Source of the DNA: Ophthalmolycus amberensis
Lineage: Eukaryota > Chordata > Actinopteri > Perciformes > Zoarcidae
Assembly (NCBI GenBank): GCA_024529925.1
Contig: JAFEUB010001797.1
Coordinates: 2,482,001 to 2,546,000, forward strand
DNA length: 64,000 bases
Direction: 5' to 3'
Positions within the stretch are counted from its first letter, which is position 1. Every line of letters starts with the position of its first letter. The notes beneath the pieces were generated by a model, which worked only from the letters and a program-made list of their open reading frames with translations, was not told the origin of the DNA and made no database searches. A program made the position numbers and the translations under genes. Shown here piece after piece: positions 11,804 through 24,800 of the stretch.

Positions 11804-13618
11804 GAGTCGGCTCTCCACGATATGTCCAAGAGGTGTTCACGCTCAGGTCAAAGTGCAGAGTGAGCGATCAGAACGTTCTGAGGCCTCAAGTGACCTCGGG
11901 TGGGTCCGTTTCCATGGCATTCAGTGACGCGTGCGTGAGTGAGTGCGTGCGTGTGATTAGCCAAGACAGAAAGAGAGAAATATTAATTATTTTATCTTAT
12001 ATATAATATATTTTTTATTTGATTTATACTAGTTATTTTTATTTTACTTACCATTCAGTACAGCTAGTTGTAAACATTACACAACCCGTCTCTGCTTATT
12101 CTAATACAACAAATCTGTATTGGAAACGAAATTGAGAGAGAGAGAGAGATTAAGTAAATATATATACATATACATATATTTATTTTTATTTATTTATTTC
12201 TCAAATTAATCTTTCTAGTAGAGACAAGAGCCTGGATTGCAATAAGGCAGAGGACAGTTAACAAAAACAACAGCAGCAAAACGTGTTTATTAACTTGCAG
12301 TAACACATATGCACATACTTTATATTTTTTTGCTTGCAAGGCAGTCACCCTCCCCTGCAGGATTATTTTCTCCAAAATTGTCCAAATCACATTGAGTAAA
12401 TGATGAAAAGAGAAACACGTATCAATAATATTCACACAAGGATGCAAACTTAGAAGATTGACAAATTTTACACAGCAGAATATACACAAATTCATATAGA
12501 AATAATTTACATGGATGTCTTATTGTGGGTTTAAATAAATAAAAGAAAAAGGTGACAGTCACAACGGTCATCTGTGTGACAGCAACAATAACACATCAGA
12601 CGTGTATTGTCCTCTCTACTAGTAAAGGCTTTATATAGGATGAGAGGTATGGGGCTGCTGAGGGTTAGGGTTATAGTCAGCAGCCCCGAGCAGTCAGGGG
12701 TTCAGTTGGACTGACACGTCTCAGCTTGGACTTGAACTGGGCCACTCTGGTTCCTAAGCCAAGTCCCCCACGGACTGAGCTGTTGTCGGCACATTTAAGG
12801 AGGCTACAGCATACGGCTTTAAGATGAAATAATAGAGCAGGGCCCATTTTAAGTCCCTTGAATTGATATTGTACTTTAATCGTGAACTTTCCCAAACAGA
12901 TTAAATAAGCAGTAACCAGTTGTCGTAATTGGCAAATCTGACTTTTTTTTTTATCAATGACACTTTCAGGTGGTGAGTTAACTTTCATACAAAGTATGTG
13001 AGTGAAACGTACAATATTTCTCATTGGGAATATCCGTTTGTCCCTCTCTGTAATGCATGTGAATAAAGTGTAAAGTATTACAAATTTACAAATACAAAAT
13101 ATTCCAGTAAAGTGTCTCAAACCTGTACTTTACTCAAGGACATATGCGCTACATGCGTTCAGCTCTGCGCAGGCCACTCGACGCAACACAGCGCTTGTGA
13201 AGTTTTCCGCACGTACCCTGCTGCAGACGGCCCAGCCTAATTTAGCGATGCGATACCTAGCTAACATTTCTCTGCACTAGCTAGGTAGTCGTACAATGAG
13301 AGATATTCTGCAAGAGCCGAATAGCAATTGACCGACACATATAAGAGAAACACGTAAGTGGTTCAAAGCGACGTTACTATCTTGCTAACACTTTGCTACA
13401 ATAGATAGCTTAACCTCAGCCATGGCTAACGTTAGCTAAACAAAACCAGCATGATACACTCATGAGGCTCTGTGTTAGCCTGTAACCTACGTGACATAAC
13501 ACAACGACACACTACTTAGACATGTCAGTGTTGTACTAACTCTTAGTATTGTACAGGGTATACTTTTTCTAGTTTCGTGTAATGTCTGTTTGGTATGTTG
13601 AGTTAACCAGTAAGGTTT
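11804..13618. repeat. Segmental duplication, copy 2 (empty site for the hAT insertion)
   Basis: Matches 1-1707 joined to 3649-3878. It carries the uninterrupted CTTGCTAA target at 13381-13388 and a short GA tract at 12134-12149. Homology stops after AGTTAACCAGTAAGGTTT (13618). Copy 1 continues there toward mtor, while copy 2 switches to the body of a Helentron-like element. High identity indicates a recent event. The distance between copies (11803 bp) suggests a tandem unit containing the mtor fragment, the gag piece and the minus-strand gene. Confidence 0.92.
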
Positions 13619-14741
13619 AAAATAAAAGCCCCACAGAATGAATCCTAACTGAAATGCTTGTGATGAGCCTGTCATTTAATAACCGGTTTGTGTTTATCTA
13701 ACATTATGATTCTGTCTCCTCTCCCCTTCTCCCCCACACCCCACACCCCATTTCAAAATAAAAGCCCCAGAGAGTGAATTCTAACTGAACTGCTTGTGAT
13801 GAAGCCTGTCATTTAATAACCTCTGTTTATGTGTGTCAAACATTATGATTATGTCTCCTCTCCCCCTCCCTCCCCCACCCAGTCCCACCCTTTCAAAATA
13901 AAAGCCTCATGGATTAACTGTATTTAAACGTTTAGCTCAAAATTAGGCTTTTTTGTTGAAATAATGAATGCGCTTAGTAATACTGCGACAACTACTACTA
14001 CTGCTAATATTTCTAGTATTACTACTACTACTACTACTTCAACTTTTGCTGTTGCTACTATTACTACTACTGCTACTGCTATTACTGCTACCATAAATAT
14101 TATTACCACCACTACTGCTATTACTACACTACCACTACTTATTACTTATACCACAACTGCTAATACGGCTATTACCAGTACTAATACTACTACAGCTATT
14201 AGTACGACTGCTACTAGTACTACTACTACTGCTACTTCAAAAACTGACTTTACTATTACTACTACTACTTATTCTACTACTACTACTGTTATATTAAATA
14301 CTACGACCACTACTACAGCTATTACTACGACTACTGATACTACTACTACTACTTCTTCTAATTACTAATACGTCGACTACAACTTCTACTACTACTGCTA
14401 CTACAAATATCACTACTGCTACAACTAGTACTTATTCAAATGCTACCAATACTTATACTGCTAATAATACTTCTACTACAACTACAACTTCTACTACTAC
14501 TACAACAAATATCACTACCGCTGGAATTCTTTTAAGCTACAGAAACCGTTCGAATATCAAAATGTTCAGCTCTTTCAGGAGAGGGGTGATATGACTTCAT
14601 ATTTGTAATCTTTCAACTTTTTGAATTATTAAGCTTTTTGCAATTTTTAAAAAATTGGATATCTATTTTCAGCAATGTTTTTGAGATTCATTTCAGCTTT
14701 CAGCATTCCAACGCATTTTCAGCAGGAAATGCATTTTCTAG
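13619..14741 (+). mobile_element. Helentron-like non-autonomous element, copy A (5' truncated)
   Basis: The body contains two and a half tandem units of about 120-130 bp (AAATAAAAGCCCCA...CTCCTCTCCCC). A long trinucleotide (ACT)n-rich tract follows at about 13970-14520. The 3' end has a hairpin (GCATTTTC-AGCA-GGAAATGC) just upstream of CTAG at 14738-14741, with T next in the flank. It is highly similar to 49866-51031 (same strand) and to the reverse complement of 17348-18657. The threonine-rich open frame in it is a product of the trinucleotide repeat. The left end is cut at the duplication breakpoint. Confidence 0.75.
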
Positions 14742-15860
14742 TTTAAAATATTCTGCTATCACTGCGGACTCCCCCACCCCCGCCCATAGAGTGGTATGTT
14801 CCACCTGCACTACTTCCACTTTAAAAGTTTTTCAGTTGGCCAATTAGTGTCGTCCATCAGTAAGTGTCATATTTACATCATTAACGTTACTTCTTTTGTT
14901 CGTCATTTAGCGTTATAGATGATGGGACTGTTTTTGGTGGCCACACTAGCAGGGGTCATTCTAATTAGGACCAATTAGTTAATTAACGGTGGGAGCAACT
15001 AACGTTAACAGCTTTGTTAGGTAACTAGCTTCTGAAATGTGCAGAGTGTGTAATAATATCAATGTCTGTTTTAAACACTAAGGAGACAAACGCGGTCTTA
15101 GCTTGCTGATAAATAAGATAGCTGAGTTTCTGTAATTAAAGCCACTCCTTTGTTGGCATCTGTGGGACAAAGCGTTCCATGATTTGGGATCAATTTGTGT
15201 TGATGTGTTGACTTTCCTGTAGTTTTATGGCTCCACCGTGTGGCAGTGCTATGTATTGTTTGTTTATCATCAATACCTTATAATATTCTTATATAAAGTC
15301 TATGATCAATCCCTAATAGTGACTAACGTTAGGTCTGGGTGTATCACTTTTTTCCTCTCTTTGTTTTTTTCTTGTATACAATATACTTGTTCAATTATAA
15401 TGATTATATATAGATATATGGAGTTTATTTAGTTGTATCCCGTACATATAATCTATTTACTATTTGGATAAAAAAGGCATTATCCAAGTTATTTTTCCCT
15501 GTTGTGCTCTCTTGTGCCTCATTTGCTCCATCACTAAACGGTCAACAAAACCACATTTCATTGCATTTAATTAGGCATCATGTATCACAAAATAAGGATA
15601 TTACAATGCATGTCAGGGCTGTTTGTTTACATGCATTATGTGTATGCGTCATTACCTCACTTGTGCCTGGACGTTGAGTTTATTGCATGCGAAAACAATG
15701 TAGATTACTTTGTTAGTATCTTTACGTCACTTGTAATGAGTGAGAGCTTTTAGAGAAACTAAACAGTATGTTAACCGATGACAGTGACCATCGTCCTCTC
15801 CACATTTGTCTCAGTAACTTTGATATTCCTGCTCTAAATATTGGTCAATGTGGTCTGCAC
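14742..15860. other. Intergenic stretch, nothing identified
   Basis: No splice-bounded open frame and no element ends were seen. It lies between a mobile element and the 3' end of plxdc1. Short AT-rich runs only. Confidence 0.55.
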
Positions 15861-16506
15861 CATTTTATTTTCAACACTCACCACCAGCTTTTATTAGAAT
15901 ACATTTAAACAGAAAGGTTAAAAGAAAAACAGTCATAACTTCACATCTCTAAAAATTAATCTAAGCAACTTTTCTCTAGAGAAGTTCAAGATGATCATTA
16001 TAATCACTATCAGTTACATTGCTAAATATCTGTTATGGTGAATTCCACAGAAATATAACATTTTATGAACCAATCAATGGTCGTGTAGAAGTTTCATGAA
16101 ACAAAAATAACTCCATCAACAGAATAGAAACACATTGTTACGTTGAGCTGTATGTTGGTTTGCAGTATGAAGGCTAGTTCGAGTCATTCCCTGACATCCG
16201 CTTGCGTTTTGTTTTGTACAGTTACACATTTGCATCTCATCATTTTTGTCGTCGGCTTCCTCTCAGACCCTCCAAGCCGTGTATAAAATGTCAGATCCCC
16301 TGTGTGATGGCAAAGAGCAAAAGACACGGAGAAAGCTGGGAAGAGCTACAAGAGCAGTGACAGTAAACACTGTCCAGCCGCCAAGGTTGGAGTGGAGACA
16401 CCCAGTGTCGCCCTGATCCTCCGTGTTCCTCCACTTGTAATGCCTGTGCAGTCCTCTAGATGGTGGCCTTTTCTTCTTCTCTCCCAGTCCTGCCAGTCCA
16501 GGAGTC
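15860..16506 (-). other. plxdc1: Likely plxdc1 3' untranslated region
   Basis: The sequence after the plxdc1 stop at 16507 has no competing gene. On the minus strand, AATAAA-type signals occur near 15888 and 15864 (read as TTTATT on the plus strand). The transcript end is therefore probably close to 15850-15890. This is inferred from signals only. Confidence 0.5.
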
Positions 16507-18724
16507 TTAGGAGCACTGCTCGGCCTCCATGAAGCCTTCCTTTTCGTGGCCCCCAAGCTCGACCTCGGCGTAACTGGACTGACAGCCCTGGTTGTGGAAC
16601 TTCATGGAGGGCCAGTAGTTGTTGGTGCGACGCTACAAACAGCAAAAGTAACTAGTAACTGAAGCTGTACAATATTTTCCTTTGAAATGTAGTGAGGTAG
16701 AAGTGAAAAGATATTAAAGTACATTTCAAATTAGCGTGTAATGTACTTATATTCCATCAAACATGAGATGCACGTGTGGGATATATCTTTCAACAGAAGA
16801 ATGAACTGTTCGCTCGACAGGACCAACGTTTGAATATTGTTTTTCTCACCTGCATGAAGTAGAACGGTGTAGCGACTGTGGGGTGTGTGTTGATGTAGTA
16901 GACGGCCAGTAAGGTCAGCACTACAAGCAGAACCAGTGCAGCCACTACACCGGCTATGATGGGCATGTTCGCCGGCATCCCGTTCTGGTTCGGTGGACTC
17001 GTCTGTATGTCTGAAAGGAAGGAAAACAGAGATTGTTTGTTACCGTTAAAGCAAGTCTGCATGTGGAAGTGAGCTGACCGTAACCTGAGAGGCATTGATG
17101 ATACGTATTTTTAAGATACACTCCATTATTTATACAGCACTCATACAGCACTACACAGCACAGCATAGTTTATTCAAGGAGGGGGGGGGGGGGACTATTG
17201 TCTGTGTTGCATTATTTGTGTACATAGTAAAACTTTTACAAACAGTTAACAGCAGCACAGTCAGTCAACCAATAAATTGACTATTAAAGCCCCAAAACAA
17301 CCCTCACCCAGCTTGTGGTAAAATCACTGAGACGGTTAAAAGGATAACTAGAAAATGAATTTCCTGCTGAAAATGTGTTGGAATGCTGAAAGCTGAAATT
17401 AATTGTGAAAAAATAGCTGAAAATTAAGAAATTGGAGACTATCTGTCTGAAAAATGTTGAAGCCCGAAAGCATTTAAACTGCACTGCTGAAAAACCTTCT
17501 CGTTGAAATGTCTAACTATGGTGTCTGTAGCTGAAAGTATGAGGAAGAAGAAGGCTTTGAAAGTTGAAGAAGTATAACAGGATTTGAAGATTTTCTCCAT
17601 AGAGATCCCATTCAAAAGAAAATTGCAAAAAGCTTAATTCAAAAAGTTTAAGATTACAAATATGAAAAGTCAAAGCACCCCTCTCCTGAAAGAGCTGAAC
17701 ATTTTGATATTTGAACAATTTCTGTAGCTTAAACAAATTTCAGAAGTAGTGATATTTGTAGTAATAGTAGTAGAAGTTGTAGTTGAAGTAGAAGTATTAT
17801 TAGTAGTAGAAGTATTAGTAGCATTAGAATAAGTAGTAGTAGCAGTAGTGATATTTGTAATAGTAGTAGTAGAAGTCGTAGTTGTAGTAGAAGTATCATT
17901 AGTAGTAGAAGTATTAGTATTTAGAAGAAGTATTAGTATCAGTAGTAGTAGTAATAGCTGTAGTAGTGGTCGTGGTATTTAATATAACAGTAGTAGTAGT
18001 AGTAGTAGTAGTAAAAGTAATGGCAGTATTTGAAGTAGCAGTAGTAGTAGTACTAGTAGCAGTCGTACTAATAGCTGTAGTTGTATTAGTACTGGTAGTA
18101 GCATGAATAGCAGTAGTAGCAGTTGTAGTATAAGTAATAGTAGTAGTGGTAGTAATAGCAGTAGTGGTAGTAATAATAGTGATGGTAGCAGTAATAGCAC
18201 TAGTAATAGTAGCAACAGCAAAAGTTGTAGTAGAAGTAGTAGCAGCAGTAGTAGTAGTAATACTAGAAATATTAGCAGCAGTAGTAGTTGTCGCAGTATT
18301 AGTAAGAGCATTCATTATTTCAACAAAAAAGCCTAATTTTGAGCTTAATGTTTACATACAGTTAATCCATGGGGCTTTTATTTTGAAAGGGTGGGACTGG
18401 GTGGGGGAGGGAGGGGGAGAGGAGACATAATCATAATGTTTGACACACATAAACAGAGGTTATTAAATGACAGGCTCATCACAAGCAGTTCAGTTAGAAT
18501 TCACTCTCTGGGGCTTTTATTTTGAAGTGGGGTGTGGGGTGTGGGGGAGAAGGGGAGAGGAGACAGAATCATAATGTTAGATAAACACAAACCGGTTATT
18601 AAATGACAGGCTCATCACAAGCATTTCAGTTAGGATTCATTCTGTGGGGCTTTTATTGTTGGAATGCTGTTAAGCATTCCAACAATTTCAGCAGGAAATG
18701 CATTTTCTAGTTTTAAAATGGCGT

Positions 18725-18755
<31 letters not shown>

Positions 18756-21700
18756 TGGAGGAGGGGGGAAAGACCTCTAAAGATCCCTGAGACCTGAATG
18801 ACTGTATGAGAGAGAGACACACAGAGAGAGAGAGGGAGAGGAGTGTATGTGCGCGTGTGTCTGTGAGTCTGTGTGTTTATCAACATCACTAATTGGCTCA
18901 ATCGCGAACACCTGTGTGCCTGAAGCCATTTGAAAATATTCTCCATAGAGATCCCATTGAAAAATAAAAAGCTTAATAATTCAAAAAGTTTAAAGGTTAG
19001 AAATATGAAAAGTCATAGCACCCCTCTGGTGAAAGAGCTGAACATTTTAATAGTTGAACGGTTTCTGTAGCTTAAAATATGAAGGAGAAGAAGAGGTGGG
19101 ACGGAAGAAATAGAAGAAGTTGAATAAAGATTCGAATGCTAACAGCATTCCAACAATAAAGAAACAGGATAACAATTGGAACAGTCGGAATGCTTAACAG
19201 CATTCCAACAATTACGGTTTATTACAACATGGAGCCTATTCATAGTTGTAGCCATTTCCTATAGATAAAAATACAATTGTATTAAAATAGTTTCTGTGAT
19301 CTGGGAACATGGGGATCACTATAACGTCTAACATGGCAAAAAACAAGCAGTCAGACAATCAGACGGGTTGGAAACCGTCCAACAGTGTAGCCAAAATATC
19401 TATTATTTGGAGGTAAAACTCTCTGAAATAACCCCTCAGTGCAAAGGAAACTTGTGATTTACAACTAAATCAAGTGTGATAGGTCAAAGCTGAACCAGGA
19501 ATGTAGGTCTATAAACTGTGACGGATGTTTACAACCTACGGTTTGGGTGATAATTATACTGTTTCTTTGTTTTCTCTACCGAATAACGTTAGTAACCTGG
19601 ACATTTCTTTAAAACCCTTTCTGATTTGTCTGACTATTTGTGTTTCGTGCCCCGTCTGAATCTTTTAGTGAGGTTATCACATTCTCACACCTCAGTAATT
19701 AACTGGATGAGTACAAAGTGATTATCAGTGTAAGGAATTGTAGCCAAAACTACGAAAATAAGACCAAAGAAATTATTCTTTACCGTAAGTGCAGCAAAAA
19801 ACATTGTCTTTAAAGATGTTGTTTCGTCTTTAGGCTTTTATAAACTTTATCAGACCTTGTCTGCTTTCTAAAAAAATTATATTTTGGTCACATAATTAAA
19901 TGTTCTACTTCTTAAGTTGTTATTTTCTAATCTGTATGTCAGACATTGGATGCCTGTGACTGTGTAAACTCCAGATGCAACAACGGTAAAAGTCCAGGGC
20001 TTCTGGTTCTGATCCTGACAGACTCAGATAAGTGTTGTCTCTGGAGAAAGCTGAATCCAAGTCACACATCTTTGTAAAACAACAGTCCGGTCATTTGGCT
20101 TCGTCTTTCTCCAGACTTTGAACCAGCAGGATGATTGAGATGAACCTTTACCGACATACCTCACTGTCTGTTTACCCCTCGGAGACGTTTACCTGTAGTG
20201 ACCGGCTGGTCTTTGGTCGCTGCTGAAGAAGGCGTTGGACCTGGAGAGGACAGGTTGAAGGAGCTCATAGATCCCTCAGGTAGTACGGGGTTGTAGTCCT
20301 CACATGTGCCTTTTGCCTGAGTGAATGACCACAGCAGTGACTCAAGAGTGAACGAACCGGCTGCTCATTTCTCTGTTGTATAAATCGGTAAAATGAATCT
20401 CACCTCTTCAGTACAGTTGTAATCTAACCAGTCTTGTCTATGCCGGTCGATACCGTCAGAACATCTGAAACTCAGAGCAAAAATGAGAAGAGCCAGGCTC
20501 TCTGCGGCCTCATCGCAAGATACACCTGTCAGAATCTGACCCTACCGTTGAAGCGTGTTGCACCAGCCACAGTTAGTTGTCAGGTTGGATGCTAGGCAGA
20601 GATCACAGGAAGTGTGTTGAAGACAAGCTGGAGGAATCAAATACACAGTCCTGGAGTCAGAGAGGTGAATAACGAGGCGAGGCTCTCATGTAAAGGCTGG
20701 CTTGTGAGGATACTTACTCGGCAGAGGCGTTAACTCAAAGGAAGATCTGTTAACAATCTTTGTGATGTCAATCTCAACACGGTGATACTCAAAGATGGTA
20801 CGTTGATTCGCTTCTTCAAGACAAATACAAAATGTTAGTGTGTTTGCAAGATTTTTAAGACATTTTAAAGTCAGTTGTGTTGAATAAAGACTCACCTAAG
20901 GAGGGTTGGCGTGCCAGAAAAGCATCAGACAGTCCCACTTTCACGGGATGCTCGGTGGAATTAATTTGCTCCACTGGTATGGGGACCTGAAAAAGAAAAC
21001 ACCATCAGCGTCTGTTTTAACAGCTGAAACAGTGTACAGATGATGAAGAAAACAGTTGAAATCCACAACTTACATCTCTGTAGTTGAAAACAATGGTTCC
21101 ATTTCTGCCGAGGACCGCCTGGAAAGTAAAAGGTCCTTCAGCCTCTCGGTCCTTCAGGTGCACTTTGTCCCACTGCACCACAAACAGGTTACCTGAGCAG
21201 AGCGGGAGACACAGAGGCTGGTCAGAGAACAACCAGGAGCTCCCAAACATTACACACTTCATCAGGAGGAGCTCCCACTCACCGTTGTCCGAGTACCTCA
21301 CTGTTGAGTTTTGGGAGAAGCTGGGGTTGAAGTTGGCCATGAGGGGAGCGATGTACTGTGTGGCAGTCAGCATCCGATGAGTAACGTCACCCATGAAGAT
21401 GAACCCTAAGGGGCACGTGCAGATGTTAGAAGTTGTGTTGCATATTTGTACTCACAAACTATGTCTGCTTTTTTCAAATGCGTGTTGCATGTAGTTTCTT
21501 TCTTTCTTTCTTTTTTAAACCTAAATGCTTTTTAGGGTCTGATGACCAAAATGTGTTTGTAGCAGAGTATCAAGAACAACATTTAACATCAAGCCAGAAT
21601 ATTTTCCCAGGGTTGGAGGACTAAGTCCTTCAGCACACTGGTAGACGTTCAGTCTCTAGATTGGAAGAGCAAAGTAGACGAGCTCTGCGGTGATATCAAG

Positions 21701-21836
21701 TAATGTAAAGAGAAAACTCACCACCAGTCGCGATGATAATTTGTCTCAAGGAGTGTCCATAAAAAGGGAAATCAAACGAAAGCGCCACCCTCTGTGGAAA
21801 AGAAAACATGTCAGACAAGGCTGGGTGCTAAATCAG

Positions 21837-21884
<48 letters not shown>

Positions 21885-24800
21885 TAACCGCTGCCTTCTG
21901 GTGTGCATTGGACAGTATGTAGTGGATCTGGAATTGGCTCTGGGTGTTCAGGTCTACCCACTTGTCCTCCGTCCGTCTGTCTGTCGGAGCAAAACTCTGC
22001 CATGTGTAGTACTGCTGGGAGTCCTCCTCAGAGAAAGAGGCATTAGAAACAGTTGTCGTAAGACAGTATTCATGCTGAGGTTATTTAAAATGGGGTTGAC
22101 AGCCATTGACTTGCATCATATAATAACGTCACTATTCCACAATTCATATCGTTTTGCCAAAAAAGTTCTTAAATGATTGTTGGTACCAGTTAGGGCTGAA
22201 TGATGTGAGGAAAATATCAAATTACAAATCATCTTTCCGGTTTTTTGATTGTGATTCAAATTGAAGTTATTTTCAAAAATGAATGTTGTATTTTTGTACC
22301 ACACGAGTCTTTAAGTTGCATATTGGAGATACAACATTCAAACTATATTAGAGCTGCTAATTGAATTAATCCATTAGTCGATCAACATCTGCCGATTAAT
22401 CCATAGAGAAATTAATTTTTAGTTGTAGCCCTAAATTATATTTCATTCACATCTCGTCAGAAGAAGTCATTCATAGTTGGCCTCCTTAATCATCAGCCTG
22501 AAAACCATTGATTTACACCAATAATACCGTGACAAAAAGAACATTTATTTATGTGTTTTGTGTGGTTTTTTTCAGGATTAGGGACGATGCTACATGAGGA
22601 CATACGGTTTCCAACCTGGGGTTGGAAACTTGGTGGGGTACCTGGAATCTAAGGATTGGTGAGGTAAGAAACATAATCTCTGCTGCACAACATCATGTAC
22701 TTTTTGGAGACTTTCTCTACTTTTTGCTTTTCTTCTTGTGAAAAATCATCCTCTGATTAATCTTCTCACAAATCAAAAAACATACAACCAGGGTCCAAAA
22801 TCAACACCCACCAAGCACCAAATGCGGGTCGGTTTTCCGTACATTTAATAGCAAATACTTCAGTAGAATTTTGAGATCAAGACTTCTTGAGTTGTATACA
22901 GGCTTGACTTGATTATCTGTTGATCAATATATTAAAATAATCCTGCTTCAAGCTTTGCTTTGGCCTCTCTTAAGTTTCTATTCAACATATTTACTTATAA
23001 TCTCAATGAAATGTACTGAAACGAATGTATATGTGCCACAAAAAGGCGATTTATTATTTATAAAGAATATGCTCGGGGGATTTCCATCATCCAACAGTCC
23101 CCTTGGCCGATGAGTGAAAAAGTTAATTTTGGACACTTCATACAACCAATCAAACGAGATGTTGTGTGTTGAGGGGTTGTTTGGAAACCACCGCACCAGA
23201 CATCTGGGATTTATCTCCTCTCTTTCTGCCCAAACAGTTCCACTTGAGGGAGCTGTTTACACACTTGTGCTTTGACTCGGCACAGACCTCCGCTCTCGAT
23301 GGCATTATTAATGTATGCCACAGTTCAGGGTGACAGAGAGCAATGGTTCTGGGGTTTAGTGCGGGCTCAGAAAGTGGAGCAGTTAAATGCAGCGCTCTCA
23401 CTGCCTCTCCGGCTGCTCCACATACAGCAAGTGACCCACTTGTATTTCCTCCCATCTCCACCACGTTTGCTAGTGGGGGGGGGGGGGGGGGGGGGGATTT
23501 CTAGGTGAGGAGAAGTGAACTATCTTATACTTTTCCCTCACAGCTGACTGATTTATTGAAGAGGTTCCCAATTGGTGAAGTGTTTTGGAAACTGGGATTG
23601 AAGACCTCCCCCCCCCCCCCAAAAAGGCAGCAGCAGCAGCAGCAGCAGTACAACAGGGCTCCATGTGATCTTGTCCAAGTGAGTCATTCACATGCACACT
23701 CACATGCACACGCGCACGTATACTCGCACTCAAACAAACACTGTAAGTTGGCAGGACGAGGCTCTCGTCTGTTTTCAATTTGAATTGGAGCAAAAAGGAA
23801 ATTAATAAAAAAAGAAAGAAAAAAGGTACAACACAATTTATTTGGGTTGAATTTGACTGAGGCTGATTGAAGTGAAAGAAGAGTCTGTGACATCATACAC
23901 ACTCAAACAAACACACACAGATGCCAAAGGTAATGAGTGGAAATTGGCAGAGGACAGGTTCACCTGACACAATAACATTAACCTCCACTCAAAGCGTCTC
24001 CAGTCGAACAGAGTGTAAATATTATGACCCCACAGTCAGATTAAAGGTTCTACAATGCATGCAAATAACTCCATGCTGTTTTCTAATTTGAACCTGATAT
24101 TATCCAGCAGTTAACAACATCTTTTTCATAACAATATGCAATTTGAAGAGCTCTTATGTCTGAAAGTTAACTTATAACAGCCTGTAGAGCTGTTTTGAAA
24201 AGTGTAGCCATAACCAAAGTGCCTTGAACTTGCATTCTTTCTAATGGCCAGCAGGGGGCCAACAATATGTCTGGTTGTATAGAAGTCTATGAGAAAATGA
24301 CTCTACTTCTCTCTTGATTTATTACCTCAGTAAACATTGTAAACATGAGTTTATGGTCTCAATCTGTAGTTTCAAGTCTTCTTCAATACAGCATGATGTT
24401 GATTCTTTTTATTTTTTTATTGTCCGAGCAAAAATGGACTTAGCAAAGGATCAATTATTTGTATCTCACCACGATGTGGGTCGTGTTGTCAGGCAGGGTG
24501 CTGACATCAAGTCCTCTTCCTCCGGTGTTGCGGGCTTCTCTGTGTTTGTGTGGGGTCTGCTGGTCCCTCCTGGTTCTGTGGGAACCGGACAGATCCACAT
24601 CCGTCTGCAGAAGAGTCCCACTCAGTGCATCTAGAACAAGACAGGCATGGAACAGTTAACACACACGAGGGCCACACACAGAGACATCCAGGAGGATTTA
24701 ATCCATGAAGTAACAGCTGCCTCTTGAACTCTGCCATGTTTTTCTTCACGCTGTAGTAATTCTTCACCTGTTATTGACCTTCAAATGGACACACTCTTGT

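Larger units (their letters stand above)
17348..19154 (-). mobile_element. Helentron-like non-autonomous element, copy B, in plxdc1 intron 11
   Basis: Read on the minus strand, it starts at 19154 with GTTGGAATGCTG-TAGCATTC, a near palindrome, preceded by TT. It ends at 17348-17351 with CTAG, followed by TT. Its interior repeats the units of copies A and C in reverse: tandem blocks at about 18345-18657 and a (GTA)n-rich array at about 17750-18300. It also carries poly-G and GT runs near 18721-18757 and a 53 bp nested insertion at 18658-18710. It lies wholly inside an intron and leaves the exons intact. Confidence 0.7.

Noticed and set aside
13964..14368. Threonine-rich open frames (also near 17914-18315 and 50220-50471)
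   Set aside because: They translate the (ACT)n arrays of the mobile element, differ in frame between copies, and have no start context or splice sites.
23605..23650. (CAG)n as a polyglutamine exon
   Set aside because: About seven CAG units beside poly-C in a plxdc1 intron, without splice sites.
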